A DNA stretch of 64,000 nt from Euborellia annulipes (GCA_023213315.1 JAKCPI010015688.1:1-64000); one strand, 5' to 3'. Positions 10,019 to 22,682 are shown, counted from the first letter of the stretch. Notes: generated by a model not told the origin, from the letters alone. Made by a program: numbers and translations.

Positions 10019-11480
10019 TTTTTTCTCCTACCTATATGTTATATAGAGAGAAAGTATTGCGTTCAAGTCAAAAAATTGATGTCGAGATTTTGATGGTTTT
10101 GAGGTCCCTGAGCAGTGACGGCGCTACGGGGGGGCTAGGGGGGGCATGCGCCCCCCCGGCAAGGACGTCTGCCCCCCTGGATGCCCCCCCCAAACAGCTC
10201 GAAAACCAAATACAAAAAAATTTCTAAAATTATTTACTTTTCCTTAAAAAAAATGTAAATTTTTTAAGCTTTTTATTTCAGCGTAAAAAAGAAATTATTT
10301 TTTTTTATTCTTTATTTTAATAAATAAATTTAGTTACTCTCAAGTTTTTGACAAGTAAATATATCCGATAACTTTAACAATCGAATTGAAATAAATAGAG
10401 ACTAAATAAAAATTTTCTTCTTCGAGTACAAGTGTAAATCCACCAGCTATGAATCAAGCTCAAGTGATTTATAAGAAATTGATACTGATTTTGAGAAATT
10501 CTGTGCATAGCCAATATCTTACAGAAACATTTCTGGGCTTTCATACTTCTTAGGAGATAGTGAGGAAGCCTGCCAACCAAAACTGAAAATATTTCCCTGT
10601 ACGAAATTCGGTAAGGTTCAGTGCTGGTGGTGTGATATTTTTTAGATCCTCTTTAAAATGTATATTTTCCTTTTGCCCTTGGAATCTTTTGAAGCACACT
10701 TTACTCTTGTACTTTATAGGAAAGAGAAATGGTTGCCATAGTAACAATTTCTCATGTTTATACATTTTACATCTTGAATTCTAATGTTCCATACTATTGG
10801 AAACTAAATATACGCCTATGTCGACTAGAGTCCGACCGAAACAAGATTTTCAGCCGAAACCGAATTTTGGCTTTCAATTTTAGTTTCGACCGAAATCGAA
10901 ACTTGTTTTAAAATTTTTCTTAAAATTTCCTATATAAAATTCATCTTTTATTTTTAGTAAAATTTCCATTTTTCCCTCTTGCGAAAATCATTTGGCCTGT
11001 TTTTTAAGTGCGAATTTCACTCGACGTTTTTTTTTAGTGTACGAGCATAAATAATCCCATCTTTTCAAACTCAGGTTTCGGGCAGGACGAAGTTTCGGCT
11101 GAAATTTGGCCGAAACTGGCCGAATTTGAAACTTCTGTCAGTTCCTAAGGTCGACACAAAAATCTGGTGTAACTATCACACTAGATTTTTTGTTTCTCTG
11201 TTGATGTAGCCTATATATTTATTGACTGCCCCCCCCTGTTGACAAGTTTGCCCCACTCCTGCCCCCCCCACTGAGAATAAGCTAGCGCCGTCACTGTCCC
11301 TGAGTTCAAAAAAGTTGATCTCGCAAATTGGTCTTTGTGTGATTTTAAGCATGAAGGAATTAAGCTAGGAATTTGAAATTTTATATTTAAGTTCGGTACT
11401 CTCCCGGACCGTGAAAATAAGCCTTTGAACAAAATCGACCAAAAAGTACCTGTACTTTACTGAAGTACTTCTTCAGTTTT
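10019..11480 (+). mobile_element. DHE copy split by a hAT element
   Basis: Left DHE part 10019-10112 and right part 11305-11480 are continuous once the hAT insertion 10113-11296 and one duplicated 8-mer are removed. Confidence 0.65.
10113..11296. mobile_element. hAT element with 8-bp target duplication
   Basis: Termini CAGTGACGGCGCTA and TAGCGCCGTCACTG are inverted repeats, flanked by TCCCTGAG at 10105-10112 and 11297-11304. An 8-bp duplication and a CAGTG-type end are hAT hallmarks. The interior carries C/G-rich ends and a truncated DHE copy (about 10630-11192), itself interrupted at 10825-11147 by a repeat rich in CCGAAAC. No transposase frame. Confidence 0.8.
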
Positions 11481-11735
11481 TTCCGAACTTCCGGATAAAT
11501 AGGCTTTTGTATTTCTAAGGAATTTTCTTTTAAGAAGAGCATCCGAATTCGGGAATTCATTAATCTTTAGTTTCTGGAAGACAACCAAATTGACCAAATC
11601 AATAGAGTTTAGTTCCAGAGAATTGTAGTCTATAGTTATTTTTGAGAAAATCCTTTTAGCTTCCTCTAATTCCACACAACTCTGTGCATAAATACTCAAG
11701 TTATATTAAATACCGACGCACCCGAGTGAAAATGA

Positions 11736-12027
11736 TTAAAAATGATCGATGGATACACACCTCCGCAGCAGGTCTGCATAATGAATCTTGAGAGACACAC
11801 AGGAATATACACGTTCACACCAGGGTCACATTAGGGATATACCTGCCCTCACCAGGGACACACATTTTTCTTCTCGTCACTTTTGATTTTTGTGTGTGTG
11901 TCCCTGGTGCGGACGAGTGTATCCCTGGTGTGATATATTCCTTTAGGTCCCTCAAGATTCACTATGCATCCCTACTGCTGGCGGGCGTATCCCTCGATCA
12001 CTTTTAATTAATCATTTTTACTTGGCC
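11736..12027. mobile_element. Imperfect fold-back element
   Basis: Left arm (atgattaaaaatgatcgatg ... ccagggacacacattttt) pairs imperfectly with the right arm to ATCACTTTTAATTAATCAT. The motif CAGGGACACAC / GTGTGTCCCTG lies near the centre. Confidence 0.5.
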
Positions 12028-13485
12028 CACCCTATTGTATATCATTAGCAGATCCTAGGAAATTTTGGGATAAAACCCCCCTCGACATTATCGACATCAG
12101 GATTTTGTACTGTTCTTTATATAATTTCTTCTTTTTTTCAACCAATCCTCTCCTCTTTGGTTAAAATTTTATTTTTAAAATCAAAAAGCTTTGAAGAAAA
12201 AAAAAAAAAAATTCTCCTTGTGATGAGAGAAATTCCTCTATTTGAAAAGCATTCCAAAAGACAAATGATGCCAATTCTATTCATATATAGCCGTCTCTTC
12301 TCTTTGAATAGAATTGATGGATGTATTAATTGAAAATTACACGAAAGCTATTCTATTATTATGTATATGTTCGTATCTAGAGTTACATTTTCATCCATGT
12401 TAAAATCAAAGTTTAAGCCATAAATCAATATCGTACATCCTACTCACGGTTCTCCTTCCAATTATAAAACATCGCCATCAATTAAATAACGACTTTTTTT
12501 TTTCTCTCCGAGTTGCCATGCAACCAAGAAACTGGCAATTATTTCTTTTTCATGTTCCTTTTAATTAAATTCCATCATTGCGAATTTCCTTTTTTTAATT
12601 TCATCTTTTTATTATCAATCATTTAATCAGTCTTCTTTGTAAAGTCAGTCATGTTTATCCATCTTTACTTTTTCATTTTTTTTTTTTAATGATATCGAAT
12701 TTTGTCAAGTATTTTTCTACCTGTAGGCCAGAGTTAAAGCTGTTTTTTATAAAGAGAAATGGGAAATATTTATTTGAATGTATTCTAAGTTTAAATCATG
12801 TGGTGATCTTTAAATTTGTCATTCTCTATACTTGTAGCACCTCGGGGTAAATAAATGTTGATGTGCTAGGAAATTCAAATTGATATTAGAATAAACAAAA
12901 GCTTCCCCTTCATTTCTGAAGTCACTGATTAAAAATAAAATTTCTTTATTTGAATTGCTTAAAAATTCTCCGAGAAAAAATTATTTTGAATAAATTACAA
13001 CCATTTTACATTTTTTTCTTTGCTGTGCGTCATAGCTACAGGTAAAAAATAGTTTCCTTTAGACTATTGATTCTTAATTGGGATTGTAGAGGTTGAAATA
13101 AAAAAAAATAAATTATTTCTTCGTATTGTCGCTCATCCCTCTCTTTTTCACGACAGATAAATTATAATCAAATTTTATATACAGACGGGATAAAATTTAA
13201 AATATTTAATCTTTATTGTTATATAAATGATATTAAAAATGGTGGATCAGAGGATCAATGCTCCAAATATGACCATTTAGATATTAACGGTATTATTTTG
13301 TTTTTATAAGTTAACCGCTATCTAATCATATTAATCAAAATAAATTTGCGACAAACTCTTCCTCTTGGATTTTAAAATGTTGATAAAGTCTCTTTAACCA
13401 GTCTAATAATTAGGATAAATACGTACAGCCAGTGATAGAAATAACTTTTCATTTTTATATTAATTGTTTATTGTGATGTTTTCTG
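12028..13485. other. AT-rich intron sequence, nothing recognised
   Basis: No family member, island or exon-like signal found over about 1.4 kb. Confidence 0.5.
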
Positions 13486-13537
13486 ATATATGGATATATA
13501 TATCATTTGGAGCTATTTGTTTCTACATATAATTCTA

Positions 13538-14500
13538 TTTGGTGTGCTGTGCTTGTCTCACCAGATTTTTTTGTGTCGAGATATATTTAGTTTCCGTCAA
13601 TATATTAGAATTCAAGATGTACATTTTTTTTTTTTTAACATTCACACTTTTTTCTCATTTACACTCACATTCACACAGTCTTTTCGGCAACTTAGGCCTT
13701 TCTTTGGTATTCAAATAGCTTAAATAAAAATCATCGGACTGCCTGGGGTCCGAACCCGCGACGCTTGGTATACGAAGTTAGCACGCTAACCTCTACACCA
13801 AGCCCCGAGGGCAAAATTTATATGTGAAAATATTTATATTTTGTTAACATGGCAACCATTTCTCCTATATTTCCTATGGAGTACAAGAGTAAAGTGGTCT
13901 TCGGAAGATTTTAATGACGAAATGAAAATATACATTTTAAAGAGTCTAAAAAATAATTGATGAATTTTAAACAAAATCGTTGGAGCGAATTTCGAGAAAA
14001 AATAAAAAAAAAAAAACAGAAAAAGTACATCAGTAAAGTACTAGTGTAGTGTCCTATGATTTTATTTAATTCCTGGATCCCCAACTGATATATTTACAAA
14101 TAATGGGTATAGTAAAAAGTCTTAAAAGGCCTAAATTGCCGAAAAGACTCTGTGAATGGGAGTGTGAAAAAAGTGTGAATATTAAAAAACAAGTACTAGT
14201 AGGGGAGAGCGGGGTAATTTGCCGCATGGATACTTTGTCATAATTTCAATAGGGCTTTTTGGCCGATTTTGTGTAAAAGCTTCGTGTCACTTCCCAGGTG
14301 GATACCTAATTTAAATATAAAATTTCAACCTCCTAACTCTTTTCGTTATTGAGATATTTTGTTCACAAACACACATCGACAGACCATGTAACGAAAAAAA
14401 CCTTTTTTTCCTCAAAACGTATATATTCATCAAATTCTTGACATGAATCCATTACTTTCTCTCTCTCTATATATAAAGATATATAGGTAAGAGAAAGTAA
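13538..14500 (-). mobile_element. DHE element with two SINE insertions
   Basis: Runs from GTGCTGTGCTTGTCTCACCAG to the 5' hairpin near 14495. Interrupted by a SINE-1 at 13627-13808 and by a SINE-1 3' part at about 14045-14192 flanked by AAGTACTAGT. Next to the latter is GGGGAGAGCGGGGTAATTTG, which resembles another repeat end. Confidence 0.65.
13627..13808 (-). mobile_element. SINE-1 copy inside DHE
   Basis: Minus-strand head CTCGGGGCTTGGTGTAGAGG, B box GGGTTCGGACCCC, then CAGGCAGTCCGATG, shortened body and CA-rich tail. Confidence 0.65.
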
Positions 14501-14509
14501 AAAGAGAAT

Positions 14510-15212
14510 TTAATAAGTATTAAAACCTTCACAAATTATTTAATATATTAACAAAATTCAAAATTAATTAAATACTGAGATAGTTCGCATCAAACACTTC
14601 AAAAAGTACTTGAAATTTTTTTCTCATCAAGAGAACAAGTAAAATTGAATACCTGTTACTTGTGAATGAATGAATAATCATTAAAGATGATTCACAGTTC
14701 ATATTAAATAGGAAAGTTAGGAAAGACTAATTTCATATTCACTACGTAATACTTAATTATTACTATTCGCCAATTATCATTCATATCCGTTTGGACTTTA
14801 AAGTGTGATAGTATAACAATATAAATAGTTTAAAAAACGTAGTCATCAGGCAAATATTTAACCATTAAGAGGGCATTCCCTATCCGTACTTTTAAAGTAT
14901 CTTGATATCCGTGATTCTAGCGCCCTTTTACCGATTCTTAAGTATTCTAGAGTTTAATTTTATCTAACGATTGGTATTTTTTTTGTTGTTATAATCAATG
15001 AACTTAACTTTCTGCTTGATCAAACCAACGAAAATTTTTTATTCGATAAAAATAGACTCACACAAGGAAGATATAAATAAAGTGTGAAAATTCAATTGAT
15101 TTACTCAATTATAAAATCAATATTATTATTTAACCGATTCAGAAGAGAATATCAACTAATCATTTGTGTGATTTTAGAACTTAATTTACTTTTGAGGTGA
15201 CGATTATTAAAG
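14510..15212. other. AT-rich intron sequence, nothing recognised
   Basis: No recognised element or exon signal. Confidence 0.5.
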
Positions 15213-15406
15213 TATAGTCGGCGCCACAAGTACCTGATCCCCTGAGCATAGGCAACTAAAATTGTTAGTCATCGGACGCATTGTCTTAAAAGTAGATTTT
15301 TTACCTCAGCTGTGTTAAAAAAAGTTTATTTATTTATTTTAAAAATATTGGTTGGTAGCCTATGCTTCACACTCAAACACATCAGGCATTTATGGCGCCG
15401 ACTGTA
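15213..15406. mobile_element. MITE with GGCGCC terminal repeats
   Basis: Ends TAGTCGGCGCCACAAGTACC and TGGCGCCGACTGTA are inverted, with matching CTGAT/ATCAG further in. TA flanks suggest a Tc1/mariner-type mechanism. Confidence 0.55.
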
Positions 15407-15617
15407 TCACTCACTATCTACAAAAAATAATTTTCTAGCCATTTTATTGGACGTAGCGAATCGAAATCAATTAAAACCAAACAATCTTAAAAATAGATAA
15501 TTTTTATTCAAATTATTTTTTGGCTTCCTCCAGATTGCGGGGCTAACTAAGCTTTAAACTCCCACTTTTTTGATAATTGGGATTTGAATCCTAGTGGAGA
15601 TACAATTAAAAAAAAAC

Positions 15618-15718
15618 AAAACATGTATATCCATCAAAATCTCGACATAGAATTTTTGACATGATCGCCCAATACTTTCTCTCTCTATATATTTCATATA
15701 TAGGCTAAGAGAAAGTAA
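15618..15718 (-). mobile_element. DHE 5' fragment
   Basis: Carries CATCAAAATCTCGACAT and the 5' hairpin only. Confidence 0.65.
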
Positions 15719-15719
15719 A

Positions 15720-16385
15720 AGACTCGATTAAAAATAATTCAATCTATCTATTTAGCCCATGCCAAATTTACAAATTGAATTCATGTCATATGACAAATTT
15801 TATATATTCTAATTAAACTTACCCTTTACTTTTTGAATTATTGGCCATTCGTTTAAATATACGATAATTAAACTAAAATAAATGTATCACTTCCAGACTA
15901 AAATATACATTCGTAACTTATTAAATAAACTTCACATATTATTAATTTAATTTAATTTCGGCATTGCATTGCGTCAAATAAATATCGAAAAAGTAAGACT
16001 ACTAGGTGAATAAACTATTTTAAACGTTTACAAAATACATATTTCTCAAATTAATACACAGTACAAAATTAATACAAACAAAACGAAAGCAAAATTAATA
16101 CAATATGAATTTCCCATCTTGAAGACCCAAATTACTAAAGGATTAATTGCGAAATTCTATAGAACTGACTACGTTAAATTTATAGGAAGATAAAGATTTA
16201 AAACTTGATGGGGGAGTCTAAAGAAGTTCATTCGAAAATTGGTCATTTGGGTTGCCTATCTTTCAGTAAGCAAATAACACTAAACTGTTTAATAATAATT
16301 TTCATCCTTCTTTTTATTTTACTACGAAGTCTCGTATCTCTTTTTTAAGAAGCCCTTTCGTTTTTATTAAATAGTAAACTCTCCA
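15720..16385. other. AT-rich intron sequence, nothing recognised
   Basis: No recognised element or exon signal. Confidence 0.5.
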
Positions 16386-16408
16386 GGTGATTTAAATTAA
16401 TAGATTAC

Positions 16409-16700
16409 CTGATAGTTTGAGGGTTTGGGGTTGATGAGGCGATGCCCGTTTTCTATGAATGGACTCATCCATTTGCGTTAATGAATGGGACGGGACGATC
16501 GATGGCCTCCGCCCACTTGTTGCTCTCCGCCAGGTTGACCTAGATTCACCACCCGGGCTGTCTGTCGCAGAAATTTGCCACTGGGTCAACCCCGGATTAT
16601 GCAAATCAACACCCTTGTTATGCTCAGGGAAAAATATTACATAGTCCTCGGTTACAGTTAAAGATTGGAAATTATCGGTGCTGTTTCCGAGTATGTACAT
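16409..16700 (-). CDS. Candidate coding exon, antisense to the main gene
   Basis: A GC-richer block in AT-rich DNA holds an open minus-strand frame from ATG at 16700 to a donor CTATCAG|GTAATC at 16409. A stop lies just upstream of the ATG, so it could only be a first coding exon. The peptide has a mixed composition (for example GNSTDNFQSLTVTEDYVIFF, then a Ser/Arg-rich part with WRRATSGRR). A shorter plus-strand frame also exists. I do not recognise the protein. It could instead be a conserved non-coding island or a remnant. Confidence 0.25.
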
Positions 16701-16734
16701 TTGCAAAAAAAATTATAGTTGAGCTGACTATATT

Positions 16735-17085
16735 ACTTTCTCTTACCTCTATGTATATGTTAATATACATATATATATATAGAGATAAATTATTGGATTC
16801 ATGTCAAAAATTCGATGTCGAGATTTTGATGAATATACGTTTTCGTGTCCCCTGAATCCAAAAAAGTGGTTTTCGCGACATGCTCTGTGTGTCTTTCTGG
16901 GTTCAATTGAAAGCATGAAGGAATTGAGCTAGGAGGTTGAAATTTTATATTTAAGTTAGGAACCCCCCTAGATCGTGAAAATAAGCTTTTGATCAAAATC
17001 ACCCAAAAAGTACTAGTACTTTACTGATGTAGTTTTTCAGTTTTTTTCGTTTTTCTCAAAATTCGCTCGAACGATTTTGATTAAA
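16735..17085 (+). mobile_element. DHE 5' half
   Basis: 5' hairpin at 16735-16790, then landmarks through TTTTTTTCGTTTTTCTCAAAATTC; the 3' hairpin is absent. Confidence 0.65.
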
Positions 17086-17186
17086 ATTGAGGCTCTAGCT
17101 GTTCATCACTAAACTTTTACGATATAATATTCTAATTATGCCTTCTTTCCGATCCGCACTTTTATCACAATCTTTAATCACAACAT

Positions 17187-17438
17187 TTAAGATAAGAAAT
17201 AATTTGCGAGGTGAGTTTGTGATTGATTGGGCAAATCGCGCTCCCTGGGTGCTTGTTTATCTTCTTAGCAAAAAATTAATTCATTTATACTTAATTATTA
17301 TTATACCTCTTCTTTATAAAATTCTAGAGTCACACCTCGTCTTCTTAGCTATACTTTCGTGGCGGAAGGTTCGAGTCCAGGGGGCGCGATTTATCCAATC
17401 AAACACAAACTCAACTTGCGAATTATTCTTTATCTTAA
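17187..17438. mobile_element. TTAA-flanked MITE with tRNA-like core
   Basis: Both ends read TTAAGATAA...; the arms share TTTGCGAGGTGAGTTTGTG, ATTGGGCAAATCGCG and their complements. The core near 17360 has GGTTCGAGTCCAGG, a B-box match. A relative is at 47228-47396. Confidence 0.6.
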
Positions 17439-17454
17439 ATTAAATAGGCCTAAC

Positions 17455-17835
17455 GCTCGTATTGGAGACATATTCAGGCCAAATTTATTTCCACTAAATA
17501 GCTGAAGTTTCGGAAGTCTCCCTTCTTCAGAACTCTTGTGATGTTAATAAATGGGTCTTTCACATATGACAAATCCAAGACTCAAGTTAATTTATTAAAT
17601 CAATCAAGTAAGTGGCTGTTAGTCTATAAAAACAGGAGAAGGAGCTTGTGCATACAAAAATAAAAAGCCCCCGATTTTTCATAATTAGACGTTTCGGGTT
17701 AATTTTATTGTCATTGGTTTGTGGAAAATGGGAGGCTTTTTATTTTTGACTGCACCTGCTCCTTCTCCAGTTTAATTTATTAACACCACAATAGTCCTGA
17801 AGAAGGGAGGCGTTAAGAAAAAAATACCTCCAATA
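17455..17835. mobile_element. Decayed nested fold-back with hammerhead remnants
   Basis: An outer inverted pair (CTCCCTTCTTCAG / CTGAAGAAGGGAG) and an inner pair around AGGAGAAGGAGC / GCTCCTTCTCC enclose each other. GACGTTTCGGG near 17688 marks a second, strongly decayed core. Confidence 0.45.
17504..17530 (-). ncRNA. Decayed hammerhead-like core
   Basis: Minus strand: CTGAAGA, a short GGGA/TTCC stem, GAAAC, TTC. The palindromic ACGT is lost (ACTT). Confidence 0.3.
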
Positions 17836-18713
17836 CAAGGATTGTTATTTAACTATCTAGGCCTACATCAGGTTTTCCCAACCTCTATTTCTTATCTTAA
17901 CAATGATATATTGACTGATTTATTTAAGTCATATGTTAAATAACCTATGATTCGTCAAGTCCGAATTATGCGTTTATCAAATATCAAATGAATTATTACT
18001 AGGGATTTTATGGCTGGTGGTAGTTTTTCTAGATAGAAGGTAGAAGAATGAATGAATATAAAAAAAAAAAAGATTTTATTTTGCTGCTTGATTATCTTCC
18101 TGGCAAAAAATTAATCCATTTATACGTAATTATTACACCTCTTCTTTTATCCATAAAATTATAGTGTAACGACTTTTTCACACCTCGTCTTCTTAGCTAT
18201 AATTAAATTATTTTCCTTAATTACTAGAGAAAACCACACTTGATTTAAAAACAAAATACTCTTATATATTATTAAAATAAATTTCTTACTCTATCGTGAT
18301 AACTTCTGAAATTACAAAATTCTCTCATGATGAAAGTAAAAACGAACTATTTTAACAATATAATTGAATTCCCAGGTATCTCTAATCTTATATAATAATA
18401 ATTCCCATGTAAAAGAGTTATGTTTAATTTTTCGTTGCGTCCTACTTATTTGAGTTTTTTTTCTATCATAAAGAGTTAGATTAAATTTCAAAAAGCCCGA
18501 AGTTATGAGATTGGAGATAAAAATAAAATTAATTTTCATGTTCATAAGGGTCAAGGCTTTTTAAATAAAATTTCTTTAAATCATTACATCCCTTTTTACT
18601 ACTTATATTTCTCAATTCATTTATTTCAATTCATTAGATCGTATTCTCTAATATTTGTTTGCAGAATTAAATAACATTCTCTACTTCTTGATCTATCTTC
18701 ATTTACCTCTTAC

Positions 18714-19475
18714 CTTTGGTAATCAAAAGTTGTGTTCTGTGCTTGTCATACCAGATTTGGTGGTAGTCTTCAGAAGATTTCAATGGAAAAAATGAGAATA
18801 GACCTATACATTTTTTTTCACACTTTTTTCTCATTCACACACTCATGCACACAGTCTTTTCGGCAACTTAGACCATTTAAGACTTTTAACGATACTCGTA
18901 TGTTTAAATATATCTATTGGGGGTCCAGGCAATTCTATTTAAGCCATTTGGTATCCAAATGCCTTAAATAAAATCTTCGGGCTGCCTGGGATCCGAACTC
19001 GCGACTTTTGGTTTAGCTCGCTAACCCCTACACCAAGCCCCGAGGGCCATATACATTTAAAGAGCATCTAAAAAAATAGTTGATTTATGAATTAAAAAAA
19101 AAAAAAATCATTGGAGCGAATCTTAAAAAAAATCGAAAAAAAAAAACGAATACTTTTTCTCTATATAGGGTAAGAGAAAGTAAAAACTGAAAAATTACAT
19201 CAGTAAAGTACTAGTACTTTTGAGTGGATTTTGTTCAAAAGCTTCGTGTCACGTCCCATTTGGGTGCCTAACTTAAATATAAAATTTCAACCTCCTAGCA
19301 CTTTCCGTTCTTGAGATATTTTGTTCACAAACAGACCATGTCGCGAAAACCATTTTGTTGGATTCAGAGGATCTCAAAACGTATATATCCGTCAATATCT
19401 CGACATCGAATTTTTGACATGAATCCATTACTTTCTCTCTCTATATATATAAAGATATATAGGTAAGAGAAAGTA
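18714..19475 (-). mobile_element. DHE element with internal SINE-1
   Basis: From TTACCTTTGGTAATCAAAAG to the 5' hairpin near 19470. A SINE-1 at 18814-19048 interrupts the sequence TATACATTT, which is duplicated on both sides. An extra solo 5' hairpin lies at 19154-19183. Confidence 0.7.
18814..19048 (-). mobile_element. SINE-1 with target duplication
   Basis: Minus-strand head GGCCCTCGGGGCTTGGTGTA, body with GGGGGTCCAGGCAATTC reading on the plus strand, CA-rich tail. Confidence 0.7.
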
Positions 19476-19479
19476 ACAA

Positions 19480-20430
19480 TTTGAAAGGCCCAGAGAGAAA
19501 TTTGATTTAAAATTTTGAATACTGATAGTATATTTTGAAAATTTATCTATTTTATTTTCCATCATAAGAGTTAAAATTTATTCGTTTGGGACGAGGGCCC
19601 CCTCGGATTAGGGGTTAAAAGTTTAAAGTAAATTTTATTAGAAATAAATATAACCTTAATAAAAATAGCAACTTTTTTCTTTCGTGAATCATTCATTCTT
19701 TGCGTGTCAATTTTGTTTAAAACTCTTGAGGTCTGCAATACATTAAAGGTCAAAAATTAAATCAATAAAAATATTCATAAACTTTATGTCGTGTGATGTA
19801 TTTTGAAAAATTTCAAATTAACAGTCTATTTTTTAAGTATAGTTATAGTGAGGGTTTATGTTTATATTATATTTATAAGAAAACAGCCGGTTTGTCCGAG
19901 GGAGATTACTTTGAAGGTCTGTAATGGAATTTGAATAAAAGTAAGCACAATTTTCTTGTAAAAAAAAATAATTCCGGATATTTTTTGACACCCCGTCGTA
20001 CATGATATATTTTTCTTGACTTTATTGTATTGTATTGTGCGATGGATTTTTCTACATTATACCTCCACCATTATAAGACCTTATTATATATAGAGAGTAT
20101 AAAATGAGAAAAAAGACGTAACTGAGAAAAGAATAATAAAAAAGTAAAATTGTATAAAACAATATTATATAGCAAACTTTATTCTATTTAAGACTTTTCC
20201 TTATTAAATTATACCTGAACTTTAAGAAAAGAAATAAGAAATCATCATCTCTACGAAGTTTTTCAACTTAAACTCTCTTTAGATTACCTAATAAAAAAAA
20301 TGTTATATATCAAATATCTTCGTGATAAAAAAATGCCATGTCTAAAAAAATTTCGATCTAAAAAGTATATTAATATTATCCGTAATAATTAAATAGTTTA
20401 AATTAGATGTCTAGAAATCGATTAAATTTT
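19480..20430. other. AT-rich intron sequence, nothing recognised
   Basis: No family member or exon signal identified. Confidence 0.5.
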
Positions 20431-20436
20431 TTTTTA

Positions 20437-21275
20437 CTTTCTCTTACCCTATATATGAAATATATATAGAGAAAGTATTGCGACCAGGTCAAAAATTCGA
20501 TGCGAGATTTTGATGGATATATACTTTTCGAGATCCCCAGAGTCCAAAAAACTGGGTCCTGCAAATTGGTCTCTCTCTCTCTCTCCTGTGTGTGTGTGTG
20601 TGTGTGGACATTTTTAACCATGAAGAAAATGAGCTATTAGGTTGAAATTTTATATTTAAGTTAGGCACCTCCCGAACGAGTGAAAATAAGCTTTTAAACA
20701 AAATCGGCCAAAAAGTACTAGTACTTTCCTGATGTACTTTCCCAGTTTTTTTTTTTTCGATTTTTTCAAAATTCGCTACAACGTTTTTGATTAAAATTCA
20801 TAAATCAACTATTTTTTTGATGCTCTTTAAAAATTATATCAGTGAAATTTTTCGTGGAAATCGTCTGAAGAACACTTTACTGATGTACTTTTTCAGTTTT
20901 TTGAAATTTTCTCAAAATTGGCTTCAACTATTTTGATTAAAATTCATAATATCAACTATTTTTAAATGCTCTTTAAAAATTATATCAGTGAAATTTTTCG
21001 AGGAAATCGTTTGAAGTTCACTTTACTGATGTACTTTTTCATTTTTTTTTAAAGATTTTCTCAAAATTGGCTGCAACGATTTTGATTAAAATTAATATAT
21101 CAACTATTTTTTTTTGATGCTCTTTAAAAAGTATATCAGTGAAATTTTTCATGAAAATTGTTTGAAGTACTGATGTGGAAGCATTCGTAGCTCTGCGCTA
21201 TCTATGAATCGCGTGGTCAAGTTTGAAACTAAGGTGCTATAGGAAACTAAAGGTTCGCTGTGCGACTAGTCACAC
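20437..21275 (+). mobile_element. DHE variant with internal tandem repeats
   Basis: Begins with the 5' hairpin at 20437 and a (CT)n/(GT)n tract at 20570-20606. The module 'tgatgtactttttcag ... tatcagtgaaattttt' is repeated about three times (20718-21170, spacing near 145 bp). The 3' part has GATGTGGAAGCATTCGTAG, shared with the 25.3-25.9 kb copy. Confidence 0.65.
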
Positions 21276-21279
21276 CATA

Positions 21280-22300
21280 TTTTTTCTTTTGATATCTACC
21301 GCTAAAAACTTAACTATCTAAAAAATACAACCTTGACTTTTTTGTTCGGATTTTATTAAAATGAAATCAGCTTTAGGCATCCGAAGATTATTGCCTTTAT
21401 TTGAATGAATACATTTGGTAGTAAGAACACGACTTGACCTCTCTCAATGACATATTATTTGCTTAGATGCTCTGTTATTTACATTTATTTCACCATGTTT
21501 ATACGCTGACTAATGATATGTACGATTTAAAAGCATCTCATCAGCCATCCACCCAACTTCGGTTAGTCACTCTTTTGAGGTAAATGAACCTTTAAGTAAA
21601 AGCAATTGAAAATTTTCTATATTTCTAAATAAAAATTATTATTGGTCTTTTAAACAGATTGAAAAAAAAAAATCAAGCATTCGTTTTGAATCGTTTCATG
21701 CTTTATTGAATATAAATCTTTTTATATCCTATAGCTCTACTATTTTCTCATCAAAAAGTTTGATTGGATAAGCTTTTTGATTCTGAGATCATAGAAAATG
21801 TTTACTTTATCATTTTAGACCTTGTAAAATTTTTATTTTTCAAATCAAGTTTTTATTTTGTTATTAAAACCGCTTTATTGACAATGACACATGTTAATTA
21901 AAATAAAGGATTATAGCACTGGGACCCAACTCTCAGGGGGTGCATAAATTAATTCGCTCTTTGCTTGTTTTAATCTAGTCTCCAAATTACCAAATTATTA
22001 ATTGATTTTCAAGTTCCTGGCATGATTAAGCTTAGTGCTTAAAAATATTTAATTAAAAAAATCTAGTGATTGGTTAGTTGAGTTTCCTTATAGCAGGGCC
22101 GCCGAGAGCCTTTTATTATTACATACTCCCCTTCCTAGCAAAAAAAATTAAATTTTAAATCCTAAAATAGGTCTTTCTATTGTAATATTCTTTATACATA
22201 ATTTTTTTGAAGGATTTAGACCCCAATAGAATCCCCCTTTTATTAACTCAGATCACCATGATAAGAGGTCTTTGTAAATTGATAGAATCCTAAAATTTCC
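21280..22300. other. AT-rich intron sequence, nothing recognised
   Basis: No recognised element over about 1 kb. Confidence 0.5.
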
Positions 22301-22481
22301 TCAGGATTCGCAGGGACTTTGCAGCGAGGAGATTAAATAAAAAAAATCTTTTATTTAATTTTTGACAATATTTGCCCTGATGAAGGTCGTGATTGGAGAC
22401 CGAAACGTCAGCAAATAAAAATTAAATAAAATATATTTTTTTATTTAATCTCCTGGCTGCAAAGTCCCTGCGAATCCTGAG
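22301..22481. mobile_element. Short hammerhead element in inverted flanks
   Basis: CTCAGGATTCGCAGGGAC on the left is repeated inverted at 22464-22481, enclosing GCAGC...GGCTGC and one ribozyme-like core. Confidence 0.6.
22377..22409 (+). ncRNA. Hammerhead-ribozyme-like core, well kept
   Basis: CTGATGA (22377-22383), stem II GGTC/GACC with a 9-nt loop, GAAA (22402-22405), CGTC. Flanks ATTTGC and GCAAAT give a perfect 6-bp stem I after a single C/A mismatch. Confidence 0.65.
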
Positions 22482-22607
22482 TAAATCTCCACAGCCAAAA
22501 AACATCAATTTACCTAAAATTTCCTCTTTCAAATTCACTTTTCAAATTTTTTGACATACAGCACAATTTATACACCATGGGTATTTGTAACATTTGTATT
22601 GTATTTG

Positions 22608-22682
22608 TATTTCCGTCAAAAACTCGACATCAAATTTTTAATATGAATGTCTAACTTTCTCTCTCTATATATTAACATACAT
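22608..22682 (-). mobile_element. DHE 5' fragment
   Basis: CAAAAACTCGACATCAAATT and the 5' hairpin only. Confidence 0.55.

Noticed and set aside
17675..17730. Further hammerhead core on the minus strand
   Set aside because: CCGAAACGTC is present but CTGATGA has at least two changes and no stem II forms.
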